Of a stretch of 56,716 nt of DNA, positions 41,815-49,131 are shown piece by piece. Location: NCBI RefSeq assembly GCF_034676545.1, contig NZ_JAUCBZ010000010.1:1-56716 (forward strand). Direction: 5' to 3'. The first letter of the stretch is position 1; each line of letters starts with the position of its first letter. The stretch comes from Pararhodobacter sp. Its GTDB lineage: Bacteria; Pseudomonadota; Alphaproteobacteria; Rhodobacterales; Rhodobacteraceae. The notes below the pieces were generated by a model. That model was given only the letters and a program-made list of their open reading frames with translations. It ran no database searches and was not told the DNA's origin. The translations under genes and the position numbers were made by a program.

Positions 41815-42127
41815 GGCGCAGCCCTCCGATCTGGAAAACCGGGCTGTTTTTGCCTTGCCAAACGGGTTTGGTTTTTCGGCTGATTACGTCCTCCAAGCTG
41901 CCGGGGATTTCCCTTTTCAGGGTCTATCCATCGTGGTGGCAGGCCTTTATCAATCGTTAGAGTAGTTAAGTTAGATAAGTTAAGGGGCGCGCAAACCCAG
42001 TGCAGGCACGGCTTTGCAGCCGATTGGCACGCCTGATAGCACGATAGTCCCACGCCCGATAGCACGATACCGGAGACGCCTGATAGCACGACACTATTCA
42101 CAGGATACTCACAGCTTCTCCACAAAC
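41815..42127. other. Candidate origin of vegetative replication
   Basis: This gap between repA and parA has three parts: an AT-rich stretch with short direct repeats (41947-41984, GTTAAG twice), three 18-bp iterons (42029-42093), and a DnaA-box-like CTATTCACA (42094-42102, 8 of 9 bases of TTATNCACA). AT-rich region, iterons and DnaA box next to a repA gene are the parts of an iteron-type plasmid origin. Confidence 0.6.
42029..42093. repeat. Three tandem iterons
   Basis: ACGCCTGATAGCACGATA (42029-42046), ACGCCCGATAGCACGATA (42052-42069) and ACGCCTGATAGCACGACA (42076-42093). The steps are 23 and 24 bp, near two helical turns, so a bound initiator would lie on one face of the DNA. Confidence 0.85.
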
Positions 42128-42973
42128 TTATCCCCGTGCCGTGGGCGGCACTGGTCGGAAGCTCAGCCGTTCGCGGCCTTCGGCCGGCAGCAGCTCGATC
42201 CCCAACACGTAGCCAGGCAGTGACTGCTTGGCCACCAGGGCGCGCAGGTCGCAGGCAAAGTCGGCGGGCTTGGCGGTACTGCCGGACTTCTGATGTAGGT
42301 AACGAAAATCGAAGCGCCAGCCCTCCGGCTGCTTGCCGCCGTGCTTGCGCACCAGCCGGTACAGCCAGCGTTCGATACCGCCAGTCAGCCGGAAGTACGC
42401 CGGGTCGATGGTCAGCACCAGGGCGGCATCGAGCACGCCCGCATAGAACCAGTCTGGCAAGATGAGTTCGATGCCCAGCGGCTTGCCGTCGGCGTCGGCC
42501 AACTCCTTCCATTCGTTGATCCACGAAAACCGATGCAGCCGCCGCCCCGTGGTTTCGCGGATGGACGTTGCCACGCTGGTCGATTGCAAGCGGTCGAGCG
42601 CCGCTTTCAGGCGCTGGTAGTCGCGCAAGGACGTACCGCGCCCGATAAAGCGCAGGATTTCGTAGGGTGTGGCGCGTATCCAGCGCGAAGGCGTGATGCC
42701 AGCATCGCGTGCCTGCACAATCTGCGACGCAGCCCAGATCAGGATGTCGGCATCCCAGATCGTGGCAATACCGTGCTCCTGAGTGCCTTCCACGCGGATG
42801 GTGACGTTCCCATTGCGAAAGTCGATGGGCGCAACGCGCCGCGACTTCGCCAGCGAAAAAAAGGGATAGGCCATCAGATCCTGAGCATCGCGCGGCGCCA
42901 TGTCGCCGGGCAAGGCACGGAACAGGGCAAGCTGTTCCTGCTGCGGTCGCTGCGCGGCGGGCGATCGGGGCAT
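42128..42973 (-). CDS. repA: Replication initiator protein RepA
   Basis: 281 residues. Matches the RepA (RPA) initiator family by LMAYPFFSLAKSRRVAPIDF, DADILIWAASQIVQARDAG, YEILRFIGRGTSLRDYQRLK and ERWLYRLVRKHGGKQPEGW. It probably binds the iterons just downstream and starts replication of the excised element. It is followed by the iteron region and parA on the same strand. Initiators of this family are also found on broad-host-range plasmids. Confidence 0.9.
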   Translation of the reverse strand: MPRSPAAQRPQQEQLALFRALPGDMAPRDAQDLMAYPFFSLAKSRRVAPIDFRNGNVTIRVEGTQEHGIATIWDADILIWAASQIVQARDAGITPSRWIRATPYEILRFIGRGTSLRDYQRLKAALDRLQSTSVATSIRETTGRRLHRFSWINEWKELADADGKPLGIELILPDWFYAGVLDAALVLTIDPAYFRLTGGIERWLYRLVRKHGGKQPEGWRFDFRYLHQKSGSTAKPADFACDLRALVAKQSLPGYVLGIELLPAEGRERLSFRPVPPTARG

Positions 42974-42999
42974 GGTGATGGCCGACAGCGGGCAGACGA

Positions 43000-43284
43000 T
43001 CAGCGACCGTCACGATAATCACCCGCATGGCGTTCGGCGTATTCCGGGTCGGACGTGGCCTCATAACTGCGCGCATCAGCCCAGGCATTCAGATCAGCCA
43101 CGGCGTACATAACGCGCCGCCCGAATTTGCGAAACTTCGGGCCACCGCCGATCACGCGCTGCTTTTCCAGCGTGCGCGGCGACAACCGCAGGTAGTCGGC
43201 GGCTTCGTCATTGGTGAGGTAGCGTTGGGGCTGCGCGGGCGCAGTGGCGGGAACGGCGGCAGGCCGTAAGGGTGCTGGTCGCAT
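43000..43284 (-). CDS. AlpA/MerR-type helix-turn-helix protein
   Basis: 94 residues from ATG 43284, with GGAGG eight bases upstream; longer frames run into the DUF2285 gene. The Pro/Ala-rich start is followed by YLTNDEAADYLRLSPRTLEK, then GGGPKFRKFGRRVMYAVADL: the excisionase-like winged helix common before repA in ICEs. It probably regulates repA or excision. Confidence 0.85.
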   Translation of the reverse strand: MRPAPLRPAAVPATAPAQPQRYLTNDEAADYLRLSPRTLEKQRVIGGGPKFRKFGRRVMYAVADLNAWADARSYEATSDPEYAERHAGDYRDGR

Positions 43285-43367
43285 GGGGTGAGCCTCCATC
43301 GGTTGAGAGCGCCCGGCCACATAGCAGGGCCGGATGCAGACAGTCTCAACCAAGTCGGGCGACCTGC

Positions 43368-44162
43368 TCAGGGACGTTTTGCAGGGGGTGAAGAACGTCC
43401 CTGTACCGGCGCGGGAAGCTGTGCCAGGCGGCGGTAGCCGCCGCGCATCAGCGTGTCGCCCCGGCGCACCAGGCGCCGCATGCGGGCGCGCAAAGCACCG
43501 TCGGCATGCCAATCTCGGGCCACTGTCTTGGAACCAAACAGCCCTTCGGCGATGTCGCGCAAAGATGCCCCCGCCAGGGTGGCATCGAGCGCCTGCAAGG
43601 TGTGCAGCTCCTGCAGGGCCGACAAGGCGGGCCGGGGCCGCACGACGGCAATGGGAATGGCGTTGCTGGCCAGGGCCAGCTTGCTCATTTCCAGCGTGAG
43701 CGCTTGTGCGTGCGCCAGAAGGTCGGCGCCGGCGCGCACGGCATAGACATAGGCCATGCCGTCGGCCAGACCAGGGGCGAGCGCAAGCCGCAGGCAGCCA
43801 CCCGGCCAGCGCACCCGCAGCACCAGGCGCACGCCGTCGTGCATCAGGAATTTGTCTCCGGGGATGGGCCAGAGCGCGAACCGCTCAGCATCCGGCATGG
43901 GGTCGGCGTCCGGGTAAAGATGAACGCCATAAGAGTCGGGGAACCAAATAGGATGCGCGTCACGCGCATCCAGGGTGGGGTCTTCCAGCAGACGCAAGCC
44001 CCAATTTTGCGCCGCGTCTGGCCGCTGAAGACGATGCAACCAGTCGTGCCTGTACTCGGGATGACGGCGCAGGTATTCCCAGGCCAGTGCCGGGCCATCC
44101 AGATGCAGAACGTAGAGATACGCAGCAACCGGATGCCAGTGCTTGAGGCGCAAATCGACCAT
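43368..44162 (-). CDS. DUF2285 family regulator-like protein
   Basis: 264 residues. The N-terminus (HPVAAYLYVLHLDGPALAWE, YLRRHPEYRHDW) is the DUF6499-like part. The C-terminal LRDIAEGLFGSKTVARDWHA with RMRRLVRRGDTLMRGGYRRL is DUF2285, which has a helix-turn-helix-like segment. Such proteins stand at this point in many ICEs of proteobacteria and are thought to regulate; the role is unproven. Confidence 0.85.
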   Translation of the reverse strand: MVDLRLKHWHPVAAYLYVLHLDGPALAWEYLRRHPEYRHDWLHRLQRPDAAQNWGLRLLEDPTLDARDAHPIWFPDSYGVHLYPDADPMPDAERFALWPIPGDKFLMHDGVRLVLRVRWPGGCLRLALAPGLADGMAYVYAVRAGADLLAHAQALTLEMSKLALASNAIPIAVVRPRPALSALQELHTLQALDATLAGASLRDIAEGLFGSKTVARDWHADGALRARMRRLVRRGDTLMRGGYRRLAQLPAPVQGRSSPPAKRP

Positions 44163-44534
44163 AAGGCAAACCCCCTTTCATCCAGCGGGGCCACCTCATC
44201 GCAAAATGCACACAACGCAGTTTCAATACGTTAATATCTGAATACCAATCGCATCAAATGAAACTGAAAATATCAAGCCCGATTGCGTCTTAACCGTTGC
44301 GCTGACAATCAGAATGCGACGATGGCTCCGCTGAAAAATCAGCAATCAGCGTCTATCACCCTGCCGCATATCCCGCAAAAGATCATGACTCTTTAAGTCT
44401 GGGCCGTCGCGTATTTGTGCAAGGCCCATGATTCAGACTCTGCTGGTCTTGACTATGACTGAAATAGTCTCAATGCGCCTTGATTAGATGGACTGCGTTG
44501 GATGGACTGCGCGTTTTGATCGCAGCCGTCGGCT
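44163..44534. other. Non-coding gap
   Basis: AT-rich compared with the backbone. A short duplication TGGACTGCG occurs near 44489 and 44502. No gene or clear promoter could be assigned, although the DUF2285 promoter (minus strand) should lie here. Confidence 0.4.
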
Positions 44535-44885
44535 TCAATCCGTGATGGAACCGTTTTCTTGCGCCAGGCGTACATATTCCGAGAGCGGACGCACAGCCTG
44601 GAAATAGCGGTCACGCATTACGGGCTGCTTGCGCGGGCCGACGATAGCCGCCAAGGCGGAAAGCTGCACCGTTCCCAGCTCCGGCATGCCTATCCCCAAG
44701 TCGATCAAGCCATAAGCCGTATCGCCATCCCTCGGGTCAAGGCTGACCAGTAGCCAGGTGGCATGGGCGTCCGGCGTGAAGATCCGCACCACGGGCAGCG
44801 GGTCGATGCGCTGGCCTGCGGCGCGTGCCTGACCGTGGGCGAGCAGTTGTGCGCGTTCGTCGTCGGTAATGAGTGGATGATTCAC
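44535..44885 (-). CDS. DUF2958 family protein
   Basis: 116 residues from GTG 44885 (NHPLITDDERAQLLAHG). The core PLPVVRIFTPDAHATWLLVS, then DTAYGLIDLGIGMPELGTVQ and RDRYFQAVRPLSEYVRLAQ, is DUF2958, common in ICEs. No strong ribosome-binding site supports the start, and the frame stays open to 45062; the extra part has no family similarity. The function is unknown. Confidence 0.75.
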   Translation of the reverse strand: MNHPLITDDERAQLLAHGQARAAGQRIDPLPVVRIFTPDAHATWLLVSLDPRDGDTAYGLIDLGIGMPELGTVQLSALAAIVGPRKQPVMRDRYFQAVRPLSEYVRLAQENGSITD

Positions 44886-45147
44886 GTGTGTTCTGCCAAA
44901 GCGTAAAGCCGCCGATCTGTCTTTGTGCGTTCGCGTAAAGCCCCGAAAGCGGTTTTTCTCGAATCCGTAAAAGCGGGCAATCGTAATGCCGTTTATGTGC
45001 AAGCCATGAAAAGCACGATTGTGATTCTCCGCTTTTAAGGAATCCACACTTACGGATTTCATTAATTACACAAGAAAAGACGAAATCCCGATGAATGAGT
45101 TAAAGATAACGTGGTTTTAATTGTGCCGCCAAACGACGCTTCTGTCT

Positions 45148-45438
45148 ATGCAGAAGCGACCCGTACAGCGCGGCCGGCCACCCGGCGCCACCACCTTTGA
45201 TGCCGAACTGGCCCAGGCCTTCGGCAGTGCGGTGCGTGCGCTGCGCACGGAACGCGGCATTGCCCAGGAAATGCTGGCGAACCTCGCGGGCATCGAACGC
45301 TCGCACCTGGGCAAGATTGAGCGCGGCGAGCACATGCCCACGCTGGCGATTATCTTCAAGATCGCCGAAGCGCTGGAATGTAGCACGGCAGTGCTCATGA
45401 CCCAGACAGAAACCCAGCTTACCGAAGGTAAGGTTTAA
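45148..45438 (+). CDS. XRE-family helix-turn-helix regulator
   Basis: 96 residues from ATG 45148; a TTG at 45121 would add nine. The HTH spans residues 25-80: AFGSAVRALRTERGIAQEML, ANLAGIERSHLGKIERGEHM, IFKIAEALECST. It is one of few plus-strand genes in the backbone and is divergent from the DUF2958 gene, so it may regulate it. Confidence 0.85.
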   Translation: MQKRPVQRGRPPGATTFDAELAQAFGSAVRALRTERGIAQEMLANLAGIERSHLGKIERGEHMPTLAIIFKIAEALECSTAVLMTQTETQLTEGKV

Positions 45439-45483
45439 CCATAAGGCCTGTGGGGGCTGTGCCGCCATAGGCCTTTGAGTGGA

Positions 45484-45509
45484 TACGCCCCGCCAAAAGG
45501 CGGGGCGTA
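45484..45509. terminator. Perfect hairpin between convergent genes
   Basis: TACGCCCCGCC-AAAA-GGCGGGGCGTA has 11-bp perfect arms. It lies between the ends of the XRE gene (plus) and the DUF736 gene (minus). There is no long T-run on either side, so it may act as a pause or mRNA-end structure rather than a classical terminator. Confidence 0.6.
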
Positions 45510-45514
45510 GGGCT

Positions 45515-45829
45515 TTAAGCCGTTTGCGGCTTGCTGCGCGTCCACAGCAGGTCATGCGTGCCGTCCTCGCCTTCGATCAGGCGAGCATAGACGGTGGCCG
45601 CGAATGAGGGGTCATCCAGCGTCACCGACAGGTATTCCCGCCCGGCCTCGCTGGTTTTCTTCCACGCCGCGCCGATGTCATAGCCGGCGGCCTGCAGGCG
45701 GAAGTCGGGGGCTTTGCCGTTTTCGCCCTTGTCGTTGGCGACCAGCTTGACCTTGACGTTAAGCGTCAGGGTGCGCAAGGTGCCGGTGTAGCCGTTGGTA
45801 TCTGCGGTGAAGGTGCCGATGGTAGCCAT
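45515..45829 (-). CDS. DUF736 family protein
   Basis: 104 residues. IGTFTADTNGYTGTLRTLTL, FRLQAAGYDIGAAWKKTSEA and YLSVTLDDPSFAATVYARL are the DUF736 signature. These small beta-rich proteins are among the most constant genes of Tn4371-type and IncP-related elements. The function is unknown. It appears to be transcribed alone. Confidence 0.9.
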   Translation of the reverse strand: MATIGTFTADTNGYTGTLRTLTLNVKVKLVANDKGENGKAPDFRLQAAGYDIGAAWKKTSEAGREYLSVTLDDPSFAATVYARLIEGEDGTHDLLWTRSKPQTA

Positions 45830-46420
45830 GGTGATACTCCTTTCAGGAATTCAAGGTCGCGCCAGTGCGTCCTTGTTGTGATCCGGTCGGCGGGGGTGGG
45901 CGGGCTGCACCGCGCCAGCGGCCGTAACAGCGTGGAGGGCCGGAAAGCACACAGAATTTGCCTCGCGAGGAATGCGCGTAGCGCAGGGGAAATTGTTTGT
46001 GCTGGACGGTTGCGGCCCATAGCCCAAGGCGCAGCCGTCCCCCGCCAGGATTCACGACAAGACAAGGACGTACAGGCCGACCCTCCTGCAAGGAGAGATG
46101 GCGAACTCGGTTTCACCGCATATACGCTCGACCGGCCAGCGCCCTGATGCGGGCAAGAACCAGGCTGCCGATGTGGGGCGAAAACCTCCCCGCCGCACGC
46201 TGCGGCGCTGCCTTTGAAAATGTGGTGTGGAAGCTTCATAAGCCAGGCTGGGCGGCATGTTGGTAAACCGCCCCTCGAGATGTCCAGACAAACAACCGCC
46301 AGCATCGAGGACTGCACGCTTGCGTGCAACCTGCGCCAGCAAGCCAAGGCGTAGCTTTGCCCGCACCGCCTGTGGCGGGGCGCCATATAGAAGAAGCCGC
46401 AAGCACTTGAGCCTGCTTAT
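45830..46420. other. Non-coding GC-rich gap between DUF736 and radC
   Basis: No gene with family similarity or a good start is visible on either strand. The sequence is GC-rich with short inverted repeats (for example ACCGCCTGTGGCGGGG near 46367). It ends in the long hairpin at 46421. Confidence 0.45.
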
Positions 46421-46461
46421 CCGACAACCGCACAGGACATTGCGCCCTGTGCGGTTGTCGG
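46421..46461. terminator. Perfect 16-bp-arm hairpin just beyond radC
   Basis: CCGACAACCGCACAGG (46421-46436) is the exact complement of 46446-46461, with a 9-nt loop. It begins four bases after the radC stop codon on the minus strand. No T-run follows. It is stable enough to end or protect the radC message. Confidence 0.65.
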
Positions 46462-46465
46462 GGCT

Positions 46466-46993
46466 TTACATCTGCCCCTGCTCTGCCAGTGAAACCGTGC
46501 TGGCCGCCGTCACGATGACATGATCAAGCAGCCGTACGTCTATCAGCGCCAGCGCGTTTTTCAGATGCTTGGTCAGGTTCAGGTCCGCGATGCTTGGCTC
46601 GGTTGAACCCGACGGATGGTTATGCGCCATGATGAGCGCGGCAGCGTTCAAGCGCAGCGCCGTTTTGACGATCTCGCGGGGATAGACGCTGGCCTGGCTC
46701 AACGTCCCCGGACCCTGCTCGATATAGCGAATCGGCTTGAAACGTGAGTCAAGATACAAGAAGGCAGCACATTCGTGTCCCAGCCCGGCCAATTTGGCCT
46801 GAAAAAACTGCTTCACCTTGGTCGGCTGATCGACCGGCGAAGATTGGGAAACCAGACTTTCCGCAGCGGTACGGCCCGCCGCCAGAATCTGCTCGTCGCT
46901 GGCCAACTTGTAGCGGCCACTGGGACTGCGTACATACAGGGTGCATGCCTCGTCCATGTTGTCATAGCTCAGTGCGGCGATGGTGTTGTTCAT
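46466..46993 (-). CDS. radC: RadC-like JAB-domain protein
   Basis: 175 residues. The JAMM motif is complete: H124, H126, S134 and D137 in LIMAHNHPSGSTEPSIADLN, so it should bind zinc. It also has the FLYLDSRFKPIRY strand and VYPREIVKTALRLNAAALI. The usual N-terminal helix-hairpin-helix of chromosomal RadC is shortened. RadC-like genes are frequent on mobile elements; the biochemical role is not settled. Confidence 0.85.
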   Translation of the reverse strand: MNNTIAALSYDNMDEACTLYVRSPSGRYKLASDEQILAAGRTAAESLVSQSSPVDQPTKVKQFFQAKLAGLGHECAAFLYLDSRFKPIRYIEQGPGTLSQASVYPREIVKTALRLNAAALIMAHNHPSGSTEPSIADLNLTKHLKNALALIDVRLLDHVIVTAASTVSLAEQGQM

Positions 46994-47550
46994 GATACTC
47001 TCCAGTGTTCAGGGCGGGATTGCCCGGAACCCGAAGGCATGGCGCAGCGCAGGTTTCAAGGGTCGAAGACGGCCAGCGGCCGCAAGCGGCGCCCACGGCG
47101 ACGCGCCGCCCTTGAAAATAAGAACGGCATGACACAATGACCGGAAGCAAAACAGCCCCCACCGTGTCACTGGGTGTTGCGTTGTCACCCTCTGCGTGAA
47201 ACGCAGCCAGACAGTAATCGTTGCGGATCGCGCAACGTGCAAGCGAGAGTGCACAGCGCCACCGATGCGAAGGCGTGAGGGATTGAAGCCGAATGGCCGT
47301 GACGGCAAGGTCGGCACGGGGCGCAGCCCGAAAGCCCGGCGGCGCGTGCGCCGACACGCACGGATTTATCCACAGATTCTGTGCGCAAGCCTGTGCATAA
47401 ACGATGAAGACTTTATGACAGCCCTTGTCATTCCGTGCCTTGCGCCTGGATGGGCTGCTATTTGTCCATTGAGGTCAAAGCCGCCTGAAACTTGGTCGAG
47501 CACGCAGCGATGCTTTTGCCGACACGTTCCAGTCTCGACCGCTCAAAGAG
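46994..47550. other. Non-coding gap between dmeF and radC
   Basis: The GC-rich part (47030-47120) contains CCCGAAGGCATGGCGCAGCG and resembles the GC-rich gaps at about 52430 and 54590. No gene was supported on either strand. The radC promoter should lie near 47000-47100. Confidence 0.4.
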
Positions 47551-48537
47551 TTACGCGGAAAAATTTGCTACGCGCTGCACTTCAACCGTGACATGCGACA
47601 GCTCGTGGATCGGTGCCAGCAGCGTCTTGTAGTCCTCGGATTCCTGGGGATTGCGGGCGATCAACGAGACGATGGCCGCAAAATGGCCGGGGCCAACCTG
47701 CCAGACATGCAGATCCGTTATCTGGTCGCCTGTTGGCTCCAACACTTCCCGGATTTCCTGCTGCACTTGCCCACTTTCAGTTGTGGCGTCAAGCAACACA
47801 CTGCCGGAGTCGCGAATCAGCCCCCATGACCAACGGACGATCACCAGCGCGCCGACAACCCCCATGGCCGGATCGGCCCATGTCCAACCGTAGCCGCTCC
47901 CCACGAGCAGCGCGGCAATAGCCAACACTGAAGTCAGCGCATCGGCCAGCACATGCAAGTAGGCAGCACGCAGGTTGTTGTCGCGGCCTTTGCCCGGCGT
48001 GTGATGGTCATCGTGACTATGATGATGAACATGGCTGTGACCATGATGGTGGCCGTGGTGCTGATGTCCATGATGCGCGTGATCATCTTTCAGCAGCCAG
48101 GCGCACACCAGATTGACAACCAGCCCCACGACGGCCACCGCAATCGCCTGATTGAAATCGATATGAATCGGTTGGGTGAGCCGTATAAGGCTTTCCCAGC
48201 CAATCAGCAAAGCGATCAGGGCCAGCAGCACTGCACTGGCAAAACCAGCCAAATCACCCAGCTTGCCGGTGCCGAAGGAGAAACGCGGATTGCCCGCATG
48301 CCTGCGCGCGAAACGATAAGCCAGCACGGCAATCAACATGGCTCCGGCATGCGTGGACATATGCCAGCCATCAGCCACGAGCGCCATTGAGCCGTATAAG
48401 GTACCGGCAATGATCTCCACCAGCATCATGCCGGCCGTGAGGGCAATGACCAGCCACACCCTGCGTTCATTGCGCTGGTGGTCGCTACCGAGAAAAAAGT
48501 GATCGTGGCCCGGGGCCGGTATAGTATTCGTCGTCAT
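47551..48537 (-). CDS. dmeF: Cation diffusion facilitator, DmeF-like Ni/Co efflux
   Basis: 328 residues from ATG 48537; the frame extends 12 codons further without support. Six membrane helices are present, with the metal sites GSMALVADGWHMSTHAGAM and AYLHVLADALTSVLAIAAL. A His-rich loop near residues 155-185 (HAHHGHQHHGHHHGHSHVHH) is typical of DmeF-type transporters. It should export Co2+ and Ni2+ by proton antiport. The RcnR-type gene 40 bp upstream controls it. Confidence 0.9.
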   Translation of the reverse strand: MTTNTIPAPGHDHFFLGSDHQRNERRVWLVIALTAGMMLVEIIAGTLYGSMALVADGWHMSTHAGAMLIAVLAYRFARRHAGNPRFSFGTGKLGDLAGFASAVLLALIALLIGWESLIRLTQPIHIDFNQAIAVAVVGLVVNLVCAWLLKDDHAHHGHQHHGHHHGHSHVHHHSHDDHHTPGKGRDNNLRAAYLHVLADALTSVLAIAALLVGSGYGWTWADPAMGVVGALVIVRWSWGLIRDSGSVLLDATTESGQVQQEIREVLEPTGDQITDLHVWQVGPGHFAAIVSLIARNPQESEDYKTLLAPIHELSHVTVEVQRVANFSA

Positions 48538-48577
48538 CAGGATTCCTGTATATCGCAAGCGGCGTGCGGGCAAGGCG

Positions 48578-48850
48578 TCATTTCATGTAGGCCCGGATGA
48601 CCGCAATCATTTCCTCGCCACCCTGGTGGCGTTCCTTGTCGGTTTCGGCCATCAGGACATGTTCGCGCAAGTGATCTTCCATCACCTCTGTCGTCAACCC
48701 GTTGACGGCACCGCGAACCGATGCGATCTGACGCAGCACTTCCGCACATGCCGCTTCCGAATCCAGGGCGCGTTCAATGCCTTCCAATTGCCCTTTGATT
48801 CGACGGACGCGGGAGATCAGCTTGTCTTTCTGGCGGGACGTATGGGACAT
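48578..48850 (-). CDS. dmeR: RcnR/DmeR-type Ni/Co-responsive repressor
   Basis: 90 residues, exactly the length of E. coli RcnR, of the CsoR/RcnR four-helix family. The Ni/Co ligands of RcnR are all present at the same numbers: H3, C35, H60 and H64. The arginine-rich DNA face is in KLISRVRRIKGQLEGIERAL. This set separates it from the copper sensor CsoR and the formaldehyde sensor FrmR. It probably represses itself and dmeF through the G-tract site upstream. Confidence 0.9.
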   Translation of the reverse strand: MSHTSRQKDKLISRVRRIKGQLEGIERALDSEAACAEVLRQIASVRGAVNGLTTEVMEDHLREHVLMAETDKERHQGGEEMIAVIRAYMK

Positions 48851-48868
48851 GAAAATCAGCCATTCAAT

Positions 48869-48890
48869 ATAGTATAGGGGGTTATATTAT
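48869..48890. promoter_or_regulatory. RcnR-type operator with G-tract
   Basis: Upstream of the repressor gene, GGGGG (48877-48881) is flanked by TATAGTATA and TTATATTAT. A G-tract between AT-rich inverted repeats is the known RcnR site type. It lies 19-40 bp before the start codon, overlapping the likely promoter. Confidence 0.6.
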
Positions 48891-48918
48891 AATGAATTGC
48901 GAATTAAGCAAGAACCCA

Positions 48919-49118
48919 GCGTTGGCGCACGGCTGTTTCAACGCCACAGATCACCGCGAAGACGGTGATCTGCTGATTTGGTTTGGTTGTTGGCTCCGGG
49001 CGCGGCGATGCAGCGCCCGGATTTTTGACCACCGGCCCCAATGACGGAACGGAGTTGGGGCCGGTGGGATCTGAACCGATGAAGACAGCCAGCGCCCCGG
49101 CTGGAACCGGGGCGCTGG
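48919..49118. repeat. Run of five hairpins between parB and dmeR
   Basis: Successive perfect inverted repeats: 48919-48944 (6-bp arms), 48947-48972 (CAGATCACCG arms), 48995-49021 (TCCGGGCGC arms, followed by TTTTT on the plus strand), 49029-49067 (CCACCGGCCCCAA arms) and 49089-49118 (CCAGCGCCCCGG arms). The arms differ from one another, so this is not a repeat array. One may be a plus-strand terminator; the rest are unexplained. Confidence 0.8.
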
Positions 49119-49131
49119 CCTATCGTCAAAG

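Noticed and set aside
41811..43088. 425-residue minus-strand frame across repA
   Set aside because: It overlaps repA in another frame and runs through the iterons; the product is low-complexity.
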